Below, piece after piece: positions 25,228 to 31,672 of a stretch of DNA of 43,749 nt. The translations under genes were made by a program, and so were the position numbers. Position 1 is the stretch's first letter. Every line of letters begins with the position of its first letter. The DNA comes from an uncultured Litoreibacter sp. (GTDB lineage Bacteria > Pseudomonadota > Alphaproteobacteria > Rhodobacterales > Rhodobacteraceae). The notes below the pieces were generated by a model. That model was not told the origin of the DNA. It did no database searches and saw only the letters and a list, made by a program, of their open reading frames with translations. The DNA lies in assembly GCA_938030665.1 (NCBI GenBank), contig CALHHY010000099.1, positions 1 through 43,749 of the forward strand, given 5' to 3'.

Positions 25228-26184
25228 ATGACGCCGTATCCCAAGAAGAATTTCAGCCTGACGGCAAAACTGGTGGCAACCGCCGCCGCCGGCCTGATGG
25301 TGACGGCATCATCCGCGCTCGCCGTGAATGACAATCGAAACGCAGATCTGCCGATTGTTAAGGTGCAGCTTGTCGAGGATATCGGCGCAAGCGAGCGCGT
25401 GAATTTCTCAGGTAAATTGCGGATGTTGTCCCAGCGCATTCCGGCCGCGGCCTGCAACTACAACGCGGGCGTGGCCCCCGATGTTGCGCGTGATGTTTTG
25501 TCCGGCGCGGCTGACGAATTCGACAAGATCGTCAACGCGCTGACCTATGGCGATCCGTCAATGAACGTCATCGGGGAGGAAACCCGCCGCAAGACGTTGC
25601 ACCGCATTGGCAAGCTGAACGAGCTTTGGGCGCCGTTCCGGCAGTCGGTTGACGTCATGCTGGAAAAGCCGAATGACGCCGCCGCCTATAGCGGGCTGGC
25701 CGAAAACAACATGCGCCTGCTCGATGCAGCCAAACGCCTTGTGAGTGAAATTTCTGGCCAGTACTCGAACCCGGCCGAGCTGCTGCAATCGGATGCGCTG
25801 GTCATCGATATTGCGGGTCGGCAGCGGATGCTGACGCAGAAAATCTCCAAAGAGGCCTGCATGATATGGAGCGGCATGGGCGATGCAGACACGGCGAAGG
25901 CGCTGGCCGATACGATGAACCTGTTTGAGGTCTCGCTTTCGGCCCTGATCAACGGTCTGCCCGAAGCCGGCATCATCCCGGCCCCGAATGAAGAGATCAA
26001 GACGGGCTTGGACGAAATCTGGGCCGACTGGACCGCTATGAAGGTGACCCTGGCCGAGTTGACTGAGGGCGAGGGCATTCCGGCTGACACGCAGGTCGCA
26101 ACCTTTAAAAAGCTCAACACCACCTTGGCCAACATGAACGCAGTTGTGGGCATGTATACGGAACGGGCGAAATACGAGTATTAA
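25228..26184 (+). CDS. PilJ/type IV pili methyl-accepting transducer N-terminal domain protein
   Basis: The 318-residue protein has a signal peptide (cleavage near SALA-VND) and two copies of the PilJ-type helical sensor domain (about 45-150 and 175-310), each with the ligand-site motif: RMLSQRI in the first and RQRMLTQKISKEAC in the second. These domains bind small anions in NarX/NarQ- and PilJ-type receptors. There is no transmembrane or signalling domain, so this is a soluble periplasmic two-domain form. A GAGGG site lies about 10 bases before the start. It stands alone between the helicase and LysE genes; its ligand and partner are unknown. Confidence 0.82.
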   Translation: MTPYPKKNFSLTAKLVATAAAGLMVTASSALAVNDNRNADLPIVKVQLVEDIGASERVNFSGKLRMLSQRIPAAACNYNAGVAPDVARDVLSGAADEFDKIVNALTYGDPSMNVIGEETRRKTLHRIGKLNELWAPFRQSVDVMLEKPNDAAAYSGLAENNMRLLDAAKRLVSEISGQYSNPAELLQSDALVIDIAGRQRMLTQKISKEACMIWSGMGDADTAKALADTMNLFEVSLSALINGLPEAGIIPAPNEEIKTGLDEIWADWTAMKVTLAELTEGEGIPADTQVATFKKLNTTLANMNAVVGMYTERAKYEY

Positions 26185-26199
26185 GTCTCCGCCCTGCGC

Positions 26200-26793
26200 C
26201 TAGCCGCGCAGGATCGGATAGAACGACGCAATCAGCAACCCGGCCATCAGCCAGTTAAAGCTGCGCAGACGGCCGGGATTTGTCAGGAAAGCCCTCATTT
26301 GCTGCCCAAGCAGGGTCCAGCAGCTGACGGATGGCGCGTTAACCAGCCCAAACACAAGCGCCACTGTGGCGGCCGTCAAGGTTGAACTGCTGCCCGAATA
26401 GGCGCTGACAGCGGTCAACGCCATGGCCCAGGCCTTTGGGTTCACCCATTGAAATGCCGCTGCTTGCAGAAACGTCATCGGGTGGCCCGCGGCTTCGCCC
26501 TCTGCCGGTGGGGCAGCATTGGCGATCTTCCAGGCGAGCCAACCCATGTAAAGCACCGCACCAATTTTCAGCGCGGTATGCAGCGCCGGAACCACGTCGA
26601 ATATCTGCCCAAGCCCCAGCCCGACCAGAAACACCATCAGCGTGAAGCCAATTGCGATCCCCAGCATATGCGGCACGCTGCGAAGAAACCCAAAATTTGC
26701 ACCCGACGCCATCAGCATCAAGTTATTCGGCCCAGGCGTGATGGAGGACACGAAAGCGAAGCCCACGAGGCCATAGAGAAGGTCAATGTTCAT
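26200..26793 (-). CDS. LysE family amino-acid exporter
   Basis: The 197-residue inner-membrane protein has about six hydrophobic segments and the LysE signature SITPGPNNLMLMASG near the N-terminus, so it probably exports amino acids. It is divergent from the Lrp-family gene with only 82 bases between the starts, which is the usual arrangement of an exporter with its own regulator. The substrate is not known. No obvious ribosome binding site precedes ATG at 26791-26793. Confidence 0.85.
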   Translation of the reverse strand: MNIDLLYGLVGFAFVSSITPGPNNLMLMASGANFGFLRSVPHMLGIAIGFTLMVFLVGLGLGQIFDVVPALHTALKIGAVLYMGWLAWKIANAAPPAEGEAAGHPMTFLQAAAFQWVNPKAWAMALTAVSAYSGSSSTLTAATVALVFGLVNAPSVSCWTLLGQQMRAFLTNPGRLRSFNWLMAGLLIASFYPILRG

Positions 26794-26827
26794 GGAGGCA
26801 ACGATAGTGCGGCGGCCGAGCTATTGA

Positions 26828-26870
26828 ATTGCGTTATTGCGACCTGGCGCGATTTTTGCGCAATATTGCG
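26828..26870. promoter_or_regulatory. Candidate Lrp operator between LysE and Lrp genes
   Basis: Four ATTGCG half sites lie in 43 bases: forward at 26828-26833, 26836-26841 and 26865-26870, and reverse at 26859-26864. The last two form the perfect 12-bp palindrome CGCAATATTGCG (26859-26870) that ends 5 bases before the Lrp start. Lrp proteins bind as multimers to such repeated half sites, so this is a plausible operator for autoregulation and for control of lysE. Confidence 0.6.
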
Positions 26871-26875
26871 GCGTG

Positions 26876-27319
26876 ATGGATCAGTTAAGCGAAAAAATAT
26901 TGCAAGCGCTGGAGCGCGATGGCCGGATCAGCAATCTTGATCTGGCGGAGCAGGTCGGCCTGTCGCCCTCCGCCTGCCTGCGCCGCGTTCAGGATCTGGA
27001 ACGTCGGGGGGTGATCAAAGGCTACCGCGCCGTGCTGGACCGCGATCAGATGGGGGCAGGTTTTGCCGCCTATGTCACAGTGGGGCTATCCGATCATTCG
27101 AAAGCCAGTCAGGAGGCGTTTGAACGCTCCATCGGTCGGGCGCGCGAGGTTCGGGAGTGTCACAACATTACCGGCGCGGTCGAATATCTGCTGCGTGTCG
27201 AATGCGCGGATCTGGCTGCCTACAAGCATTTCCACACGGAAATTCTGGGCACCTTGCCGCAGGTTAATGCGATCACAAGCTATATTGTTATGGGCTCCCC
27301 CAAAGACGAGCGGGCATAA
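26876..27319 (+). CDS. Lrp/AsnC family transcriptional regulator
   Basis: The 147-residue DNA-binding protein has an N-terminal winged helix (ILQALERDGRISNLDLAEQVGLSPSACLRRVQDLERRGVIKGY) and a C-terminal RAM (amino-acid-binding) domain (about 65-147). The longer frame from 26837 is rejected because MDQLSEKIL is the family start. It is divergent from lysE and probably senses the exported amino acid. Its stop TAA (27317-27319) lies inside the T-run of the terminator serving the opposite-strand sRNA array, so the two transcription units end in the same place. Confidence 0.9.
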   Translation: MDQLSEKILQALERDGRISNLDLAEQVGLSPSACLRRVQDLERRGVIKGYRAVLDRDQMGAGFAAYVTVGLSDHSKASQEAFERSIGRAREVRECHNITGAVEYLLRVECADLAAYKHFHTEILGTLPQVNAITSYIVMGSPKDERA

Positions 27320-27356
27320 AAAACGGTGGTACCAAGGGAGGATCGGCACCACCGTT
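27318..27356 (-). terminator. Rho-independent terminator of the DUF1127-sRNA unit
   Basis: On the minus strand AACGGTGGT pairs perfectly with ACCACCGTT (9 bp, 17-base loop), followed by T at 27323-27318. The loop contains UCCUCCC, so the same hairpin is both terminator and fourth anti-Shine-Dalgarno element. The T-run overlaps the lrp stop codon on the opposite strand. Confidence 0.8.
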
Positions 27357-27486
27357 CTTATTGCCACGGTCCCACCTGGGAGGAGGAGTAGGTCGGACCG
27401 TACGTGCACCAAGCCTTGGGAGGAGGTAAGGCGTTGGTGCGGTTTGCGGCGTCCATCAATCGGGAGGAAATAGGGATCGCCGCAAA
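27318..27486 (-). ncRNA. CcsR/cuckoo-type sRNA array: four hairpins with anti-Shine-Dalgarno loops
   Basis: Downstream of the DUF1127 gene on the minus strand are four consecutive hairpins. In plus coordinates the stems are 27443-27451/27478-27486 (9 bp), 27406-27417/27428-27440 (12 bp with one bulge), 27366-27377/27390-27401 (11 bp with one mismatch) and 27322-27330/27348-27356 (9 bp). Each loop on the minus strand holds UCCUCCC, and the two middle loops hold the full CCUCCUCCC. This is the pattern of the CcsR/cuckoo sRNAs of alphaproteobacteria, whose CCUCCUCCC can pair with ribosome binding sites; in Rhodobacter sphaeroides four of them are cotranscribed with a DUF1127 gene under RpoH control. 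Here four hairpins may equal two two-hairpin RNAs. The last hairpin plus a T-run at 27323-27318 acts as terminator. Confidence 0.85.
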
Positions 27487-27489
27487 TTC

Positions 27490-27696
27490 TTATTTCGTGT
27501 GCGCGGCCTCATAGGCGATGCGCTTGATCTCGGAGCGGTGAATGCCCAGGTCAGCAAGCTCGCGACCGGAAAGAGCATTCAGCTCGGTAAAAGTCGTGCG
27601 GTAGACTTTGGCGCGAGCGGCGCGTTCGGCCAGATCGGCATAGACGCCACGCAGACGGTCAATCAGACCGGATTGAGTATCAGAGATATAGGCCAT
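27490..27696 (-). CDS. DUF1127 small protein (CcaF1-like)
   Basis: The 68-residue basic protein is MAYISDTQSGLIDRLRGVYA at the start followed by the DUF1127 (YjiS-type) motif FTELNALSGRELADLGIHRSEIKRIAYEAA. Members bind RNA; in Rhodobacter sphaeroides the DUF1127 protein made together with CcsR RNAs (CcaF1) acts in RNA turnover and stress. That function is carried over from the homolog. AGGAG lies 9 bases upstream of ATG at 27694-27696; a start two codons earlier leaves no spacing to it. The first of the four sRNA hairpins begins 3 bases after the stop. Confidence 0.88.
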   Translation of the reverse strand: MAYISDTQSGLIDRLRGVYADLAERAARAKVYRTTFTELNALSGRELADLGIHRSEIKRIAYEAAHTK

Positions 27697-27773
27697 GAGC
27701 ATCTCCTTTTCTGTGCTGTGCCCCGGTTGCGTTCTGTGCTTGCCGTGGCGGGTTATCTCTTGTTGTGATCAAC

Positions 27774-27800
27774 ATATGGGATTTTGCTGCAGCGCCGCAA
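27774..27800 (-). promoter_or_regulatory. Heat-shock-type promoter candidate for the DUF1127-sRNA unit
   Basis: On the minus strand TTGCGG (27800-27795) is followed after 13 bases by TCCCATAT (27781-27774), which matches the RpoH -10 element CCCCATNT at seven of eight positions. The -35 keeps TTG but not the AAA of the best sites. It is about 80 bases upstream of the DUF1127 start. In Rhodobacter sphaeroides the equivalent operon is driven by RpoHI/RpoHII. Confidence 0.42.
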
Positions 27801-27924
27801 TAGCCCCCGCATCAATGCTGCTATGCAGCATTTGCATGGCTTAAATCATTGATTTTAATTGGTTAACCTTGGGGCAAGATGCCTCCTATTTGGGCGGATT
27901 GTAAACGTATTACGCTTCAATATC

Positions 27925-27949
27925 TGGTCAAAAGGTTAATTATTGACCA
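27925..27949. promoter_or_regulatory. Inverted repeat TGGTCAA-N11-TTGACCA upstream of mrp
   Basis: Arms of 7 bases, perfect, with an 11-base centre, spanning 25 bases and lying 77 bases before the mrp start. This is the size of a dimeric repressor or activator site. The 330 bases between the DUF1127 and mrp starts are AT-richer than the genes and hold no other gene; besides this dyad and the promoter candidate nothing further is recognised. Confidence 0.4.
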
Positions 27950-28026
27950 ATGGCTAACAAAGGCGGGGTTGCCCTTACGGCCGGCGCTCTCCAATTAGGC
28001 GGTATGGCATAAAAAGGGGCGTGCGG

Positions 28027-29109
28027 ATGTCGATCACGAAAGAGCAGGTTTTGAAACAATTGGCGGGCCTTGGCTTGCCAGATGGCGGCGACCTTGTCTC
28101 GCGTGACATGATCCGGGCGCTGACGGTGGAGGGTGACGCGGTCAGATTCGTCATCGAGGTCGCGCCCGACCTGGCACCCAAGTTTTCAGGCGTGCGCGAT
28201 GCCGCGCAGGCGATTGTGTCGCGGATGGAGGGCGTCGGCTCCGTTTCCGCCGTTTTGACGGCACATGGGCCGGCGGCGAAAAGCGCAACCCCATCTGGTG
28301 CGCCGCCCAGCCTCAAAGTTGGTGGCCATCCCAAACCGCAGTCAGAGCCCACAAAACCCTCGGGCGTTGACCGGATCGTCGCGATTGCCTCGGGCAAGGG
28401 GGGGGTGGGTAAATCGACCCTGTCCTCGAACCTGGCTGTGGCACTTGCAAAACAGGGGCGCCGGGTGGGGCTTCTGGATGCCGATATATATGGCCCGTCC
28501 CAGCCACGCATGATGGGTGTGTCGGAGCGCCCGAAATCACCTGACGGCAAAACGATCATCCCGCTGACCTCGCATGGGGTCACCATGATGAGCATTGGGC
28601 TGATGGTGGAGCCCGAAAAGGCCGTGGTTTGGCGCGGACCCATGCTGATGGGCGCGCTGCAGCAGATGATGGGCCAGGTCGAGTGGGGGGAGCTGGATAT
28701 TCTGCTTGTCGACCTGCCACCCGGCACGGGCGATGTGCAACTGACACTTTGCACCAAGACGCAGATGACGGGGGCGATCGTTGTTTCCACCCCGCAGGAT
28801 GTGGCGCTGCTGGATGCGCGCAAGGCGCTTGATATGTTCAAGACCCTGCATACACCGGTTCTGGGTCTGGTTGAAAACATGTCCCATTATATATGTCCTA
28901 CCTGCGGGACAGAGGCGCATATCTTTGGCCATGGCGGCGTTGCAGCAGAGGCGAAGACGCTTGGCCTGCCATTCCTGGGCGAGATACCGCTTGACCTGGA
29001 CATTCGATTGGCCGGCGATGGCGGAACACCGATTGCGGCAGGCGACGGCCCGCTGGCGGAAGCCTATGCGCAGCTGGCCAGCCGGCTGGTTGAAGGCGGT
29101 ATGGCCTAG
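28027..29109 (+). CDS. apbC: Mrp/ApbC family Fe-S cluster carrier ATPase
   Basis: The 360-residue cytoplasmic P-loop protein has an N-terminal DUF59/MIP18-like domain (residues 1-80), an Ala/Pro-rich linker, and the ParA-type domain with deviant Walker A SGKGGVGKST (about 122-131), a DLPPGTGDVQL Walker B region, and the CPTC pair (C290, C293) that binds the transferable Fe-S cluster between subunits. This matches the Mrp/NBP35 scaffold group. The GTG start at 28021 is rejected in favour of ATG 28027, with AAGGGG about 8 bases upstream. It stands upstream of the dcw leader and is followed by a 7-bp hairpin at 29139-29163 without a T-run. Confidence 0.92.
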   Translation: MSITKEQVLKQLAGLGLPDGGDLVSRDMIRALTVEGDAVRFVIEVAPDLAPKFSGVRDAAQAIVSRMEGVGSVSAVLTAHGPAAKSATPSGAPPSLKVGGHPKPQSEPTKPSGVDRIVAIASGKGGVGKSTLSSNLAVALAKQGRRVGLLDADIYGPSQPRMMGVSERPKSPDGKTIIPLTSHGVTMMSIGLMVEPEKAVVWRGPMLMGALQQMMGQVEWGELDILLVDLPPGTGDVQLTLCTKTQMTGAIVVSTPQDVALLDARKALDMFKTLHTPVLGLVENMSHYICPTCGTEAHIFGHGGVAAEAKTLGLPFLGEIPLDLDIRLAGDGGTPIAAGDGPLAEAYAQLASRLVEGGMA

Positions 29110-29315
29110 GCTAGTCGTTTCTCACTATATACTTGGCACCGACGCGCAGATCCGCGGCGTCGGGCTGGGCGCCCTTGTATGCTGTTTGACCGGCGTTTTG
29201 CAAAAGGACGCCTATTTGGTCGCGCGGAACCGGAAAAATCAACGCTTGATCGGCGAATCAATTCGACTCATCTTTGAGTGATTCGGGCGGAGCGGATCGT
29301 GCCGGCACCGCCAAT

Positions 29316-29356
29316 TTGACACAAATTCGGGAAATATCAGGGAAATCATGGGAAAT
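29316..29356. promoter_or_regulatory. Candidate promoter and MraZ boxes of the dcw cluster
   Basis: GGGAAAT occurs three times at 29329, 29340 and 29350 (start to start 11 and 10 bases). MraZ of other bacteria binds direct repeats of TGGGN about 10 bases apart, so this is a plausible operator. A perfect TTGACA at 29316-29321 lies just upstream; a good -10 at 17 bases is not visible, so the promoter itself is uncertain. The distance of about 430 bases to mraZ is long for a MraZ box and implies a long leader. Confidence 0.5.
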
Positions 29357-29359
29357 AAT

Positions 29360-29735
29360 GGTGCGTTCAAAGACCTACCACATCTTGTGTTTTGCCTCTG
29401 GGGTGCCCGCTACACCGTCCGAATTTGATCCCTCCGGCGCTCTTCCGTGAGTGCAATTTCCCACGAATGCCCATTAAGTGGGGAAGATTTCCATTGATTA
29501 CCATCGTTCGCCAAGGCATAAAGTTCCCACGAAGAGGACGGGCCCAAAGATAACAAGGGGCACCTAAGAACCCCGTATAAGGCGACCGAAAAGGTTTCAT
29601 ACAGGCACCCATCCCCTTCGAAAGACGTCGATCCCTGCGCGAGCAGACATCCCCCCAGGTGGCGCGGGTTCGACACTCCCCAAGTGGGAACACGCGGCGA
29701 GTTGATCAGTGGCAGCAGATCAACTCGCCGTTTCC
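29360..29735 (+). ncRNA. Extended dcw 5' leader, UpsM-like sRNA region
   Basis: The roughly 670 bases between apbC and mraZ hold no supported protein gene. From about 29360 to 29735 the plus strand can form several stems and ends in a strong terminator hairpin (29695-29730). In Rhodobacter sphaeroides the dcw genes are preceded by such a long leader, and early termination releases the sRNA UpsM. Position and terminator here correspond; sequence identity cannot be checked by eye. Within it GTTCCCAC (29523-29530) is perfectly complementary to GTGGGAAC (29684-29691), and TTCCCACGAA occurs twice (29458, 29524). The 5' end is set arbitrarily near the promoter candidate. Confidence 0.5.
29695..29733 (+). 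terminator. Terminator-like hairpin at the end of the dcw leader
   Basis: CGGCGAGTTGATC (29695-29707) pairs with GATCAACTCGCCG (29718-29730): a perfect 13-bp stem with a 10-base loop, followed by TTTCCATTTCT. It ends about 50 bases before mraZ, so transcripts must read through it for the dcw genes to be made. The T-run is broken, which allows partial termination. Confidence 0.75.
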
Positions 29736-29783
29736 ATTTCTAAGGACAGCTTGGGCGGGATGCGGCACAAAGGGGTCACAGCA

Positions 29784-30296
29784 GTGGCACGACGGTTCAG
29801 AGGCGAAAGCGTCCACAAGGTGGACAGCAAGGGCAGGGTGTCCATCCCGGCCCTGTTTCGCCGTGTGCTGGAGGCAGGTGACCCGGACTGGAAAGACGGG
29901 CTGCAACCCAATGTCGTGATCGTCTATGGCGGCGACAGCCAGAATTACCTGGAATGCTACACCCAACAGGCGATTGACGAGGTTGACGCAAAGATCAGCG
30001 CGTTGCCCCGCGGCTCCAAACGCCGCCGCGCGTTAGAGCGCATTTTCAACGGCCAATCCCTGCCAACCCAGACCGATGATACCGGGCGGCTCGTGCTGCC
30101 TGCAAAGCTGCGCGACAAGGTGGGCATCACCAACGAGGCTTATTTCGCGGCCTCAGGCGATACATTCCAGATTTGGGAGCCCACAGCCTTTGCCGCGCGC
30201 GACGATGATATCGAGGCCTTCATCGCCATGGAGGGAGAAGATTTCGACCCCCTGACCTGGCTGGATGATGACCCGTTTGGCAGCAGCGGGGAGTAG
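29784..30296 (+). CDS. mraZ: Transcriptional regulator MraZ
   Basis: The 170-residue DNA-binding protein has two AbrB/SpoVT-like half domains: VDSKGRVSIPALFRR at about 13-27, and DDTGRLVLPAKLRDKV at about 98-113. MraZ represses its own dcw operon by binding repeated GGGA elements. The start is GTG at 29784 (MARRFRGESVHKVDSKGRVS), the family-typical N-terminus with AAAGGGG about 8 bases upstream; the longer frame from 29709 covers leader RNA and is rejected. It ends three bases before rsmH. Candidate target repeats lie at 29329-29356. Confidence 0.93.
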   Translation: MARRFRGESVHKVDSKGRVSIPALFRRVLEAGDPDWKDGLQPNVVIVYGGDSQNYLECYTQQAIDEVDAKISALPRGSKRRRALERIFNGQSLPTQTDDTGRLVLPAKLRDKVGITNEAYFAASGDTFQIWEPTAFAARDDDIEAFIAMEGEDFDPLTWLDDDPFGSSGE

Positions 30297-30299
30297 AAA

Positions 30300-31298
30300 G
30301 TGGCAGATGTCGTGCGTGCAGCCGCTTCCGATGCCCCGCACCTGCCGGTTCTGATCGATGCCATCCTGGCGCATGTCACCACTCAGGGTGTCTGGGTTGA
30401 TGGCACGTTCGGCGCAGGCGGCTATGCCCGCGCTTTCCTCGACGCAGGCGCGGCGCAGGTCATTGGCATCGACCGCGACCCTGCCGTGTTTGAGATGGCG
30501 CAGGTCTGGGCGGATGGTTTCGGCGACCGGCTGAAACTGGTCGCGGGCACCTTTTCTGACCTGGACATGCTGGCAGGCGACGCGGGGCCTTTGGACGGGG
30601 TGGTGCTGGACCTCGGCGTCTCATCCATGCAGCTGGATCAGCCGGGGCGCGGGTTTTCGTTCCTGCGCGATGGCCCGCTTGATATGCGCATGGCGCAGGA
30701 CGGCCCGTCCGCGGCGGATTTGGTAAACGGCGCGGATGAAGCATTGCTGGCCGATATCCTGTTTCAGTATGGCGAGGAACGCGCGTCGCGGCGGATTGCG
30801 CGTGCCATCATTGCCGCCCGCCCGATCACCACAACCGGTGCATTAGCCGAAGTGATCGAGGGCGTGTTGCCAAAGTCAAAACCGGGGCAAAGCCATCCCG
30901 CAACCCGCAGCTTTCAAGCCATCCGCATCGCGGTAAATGACGAATTCGGGCAGCTGATCAGCGGGTTGGAGGCGGCTGAACGTGCGCTGCGCCCGGGCGG
31001 CCAGCTTGCCGTCGTGAGCTTTCATTCGCTTGAGGACCGCATCGTCAAGAAATTCATGGCGGCGCGTGCCGGGGCCACAGGGGGCGGGTCGCGCCATGCG
31101 CCAGCGGTTGAGAAAGACGCGCCAACATTCGCGCTGACACCGCGCCGCGCCATCGTCGCCGACAAGGATGAGCTGGCCCGCAACCCCCGCGCGCGCTCCG
31201 CCAAGCTGCGCGTCGCCACCCGCACCGACACGCCTTCGCGCGCTGTGGAACGGGCAGGGCTTGGGCTGCCAAAACTCGTAGGGAAGGAGCTGCTGTAA
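30300..31298 (+). CDS. rsmH: 16S rRNA (cytosine(1402)-N(4))-methyltransferase RsmH
   Basis: The 332-residue SAM-dependent methyltransferase modifies the N4 of C1402 in the decoding centre of 16S rRNA. The SAM-binding motif is [18 protein letters not shown]; other family segments are [31 protein letters not shown] and [16 protein letters not shown]. It starts with GTG 3 bases after mraZ, with GGGGAG upstream. The stop TAA overlaps the ftsL ATG (TAATG), implying translational coupling. Confidence 0.95.
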   Translation: MADVVRAAASDAPHLPVLIDAILAHVTTQGVWVDGTFGAGGYARAFLDAGAAQVIGIDRDPAVFEMAQVWADGFGDRLKLVAGTFSDLDMLAGDAGPLDGVVLDLGVSSMQLDQPGRGFSFLRDGPLDMRMAQDGPSAADLVNGADEALLADILFQYGEERASRRIARAIIAARPITTTGALAEVIEGVLPKSKPGQSHPATRSFQAIRIAVNDEFGQLISGLEAAERALRPGGQLAVVSFHSLEDRIVKKFMAARAGATGGGSRHAPAVEKDAPTFALTPRRAIVADKDELARNPRARSAKLRVATRTDTPSRAVERAGLGLPKLVGKELL

Positions 31299-31672
31299 TG
31301 CGTGGATTGTTATTTGGTCTGGTTGCCGTGGCCGTGATGGGGCTGGCCTACTGGTCCTATTCCGAGAATTACAAAACCCGCGACGCGCTGCGCGTGGCCG
31401 GGCAGCTGCAACGCGAGATCGGCAAGCAGCGTGAAACCCTCGCTGTTTTGCAGGCCGAATGGGCCTATCTGAATCGGCCCGACCGGCTGGAAGACCTGGC
31501 CCGGCTGAATTTTGACCGTCTGCAATTGCTGCCCATCACCCGCGACCAGTTCGGCGAGGTGGCCCAGGTAGGCTACCCCCCGGCGCAGTTTGATTTCGAG
31601 GACCTGAGCGGCTCGGTCGAGGTGCAGGGCCAGCTTGACACAGATGCCGAAGCAGATGGAGACACCCCGTAA
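31298..31672 (+). CDS. ftsL: Cell division protein FtsL
   Basis: The 124-residue bitopic protein has one membrane segment at the very N-terminus (GLLFGLVAVAVMGLAYWSY) and a periplasmic coiled coil followed by LNRPDRLEDLARLNFDRLQL, typical of FtsL, which joins FtsB and FtsQ to activate the septal synthase FtsWI. The tail is acidic. It overlaps both neighbours by one base (TAATG joints), as expected for tightly coupled dcw genes. The family is divergent in sequence, so the name also rests on position and layout. Confidence 0.88.
   Translation: MRGLLFGLVAVAVMGLAYWSYSENYKTRDALRVAGQLQREIGKQRETLAVLQAEWAYLNRPDRLEDLARLNFDRLQLLPITRDQFGEVAQVGYPPAQFDFEDLSGSVEVQGQLDTDAEADGDTP

Noticed and set aside
29127-29280. 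Plus-strand frame continuing past the apbC stop (ILGTDAQIRGVGLGALVCC...)
   Set aside because: It is a shadow frame of apbC extended into the intergenic bases, without its own start or site.
29410-29676. Minus-strand 88-codon frame in the dcw leader
   Set aside because: It starts at GTG with no spacing to a ribosome binding site and overlaps the leader and terminator region; its sequence (for example SSWELYALAND) has no family I recognise. A leader RNA explains the region better.
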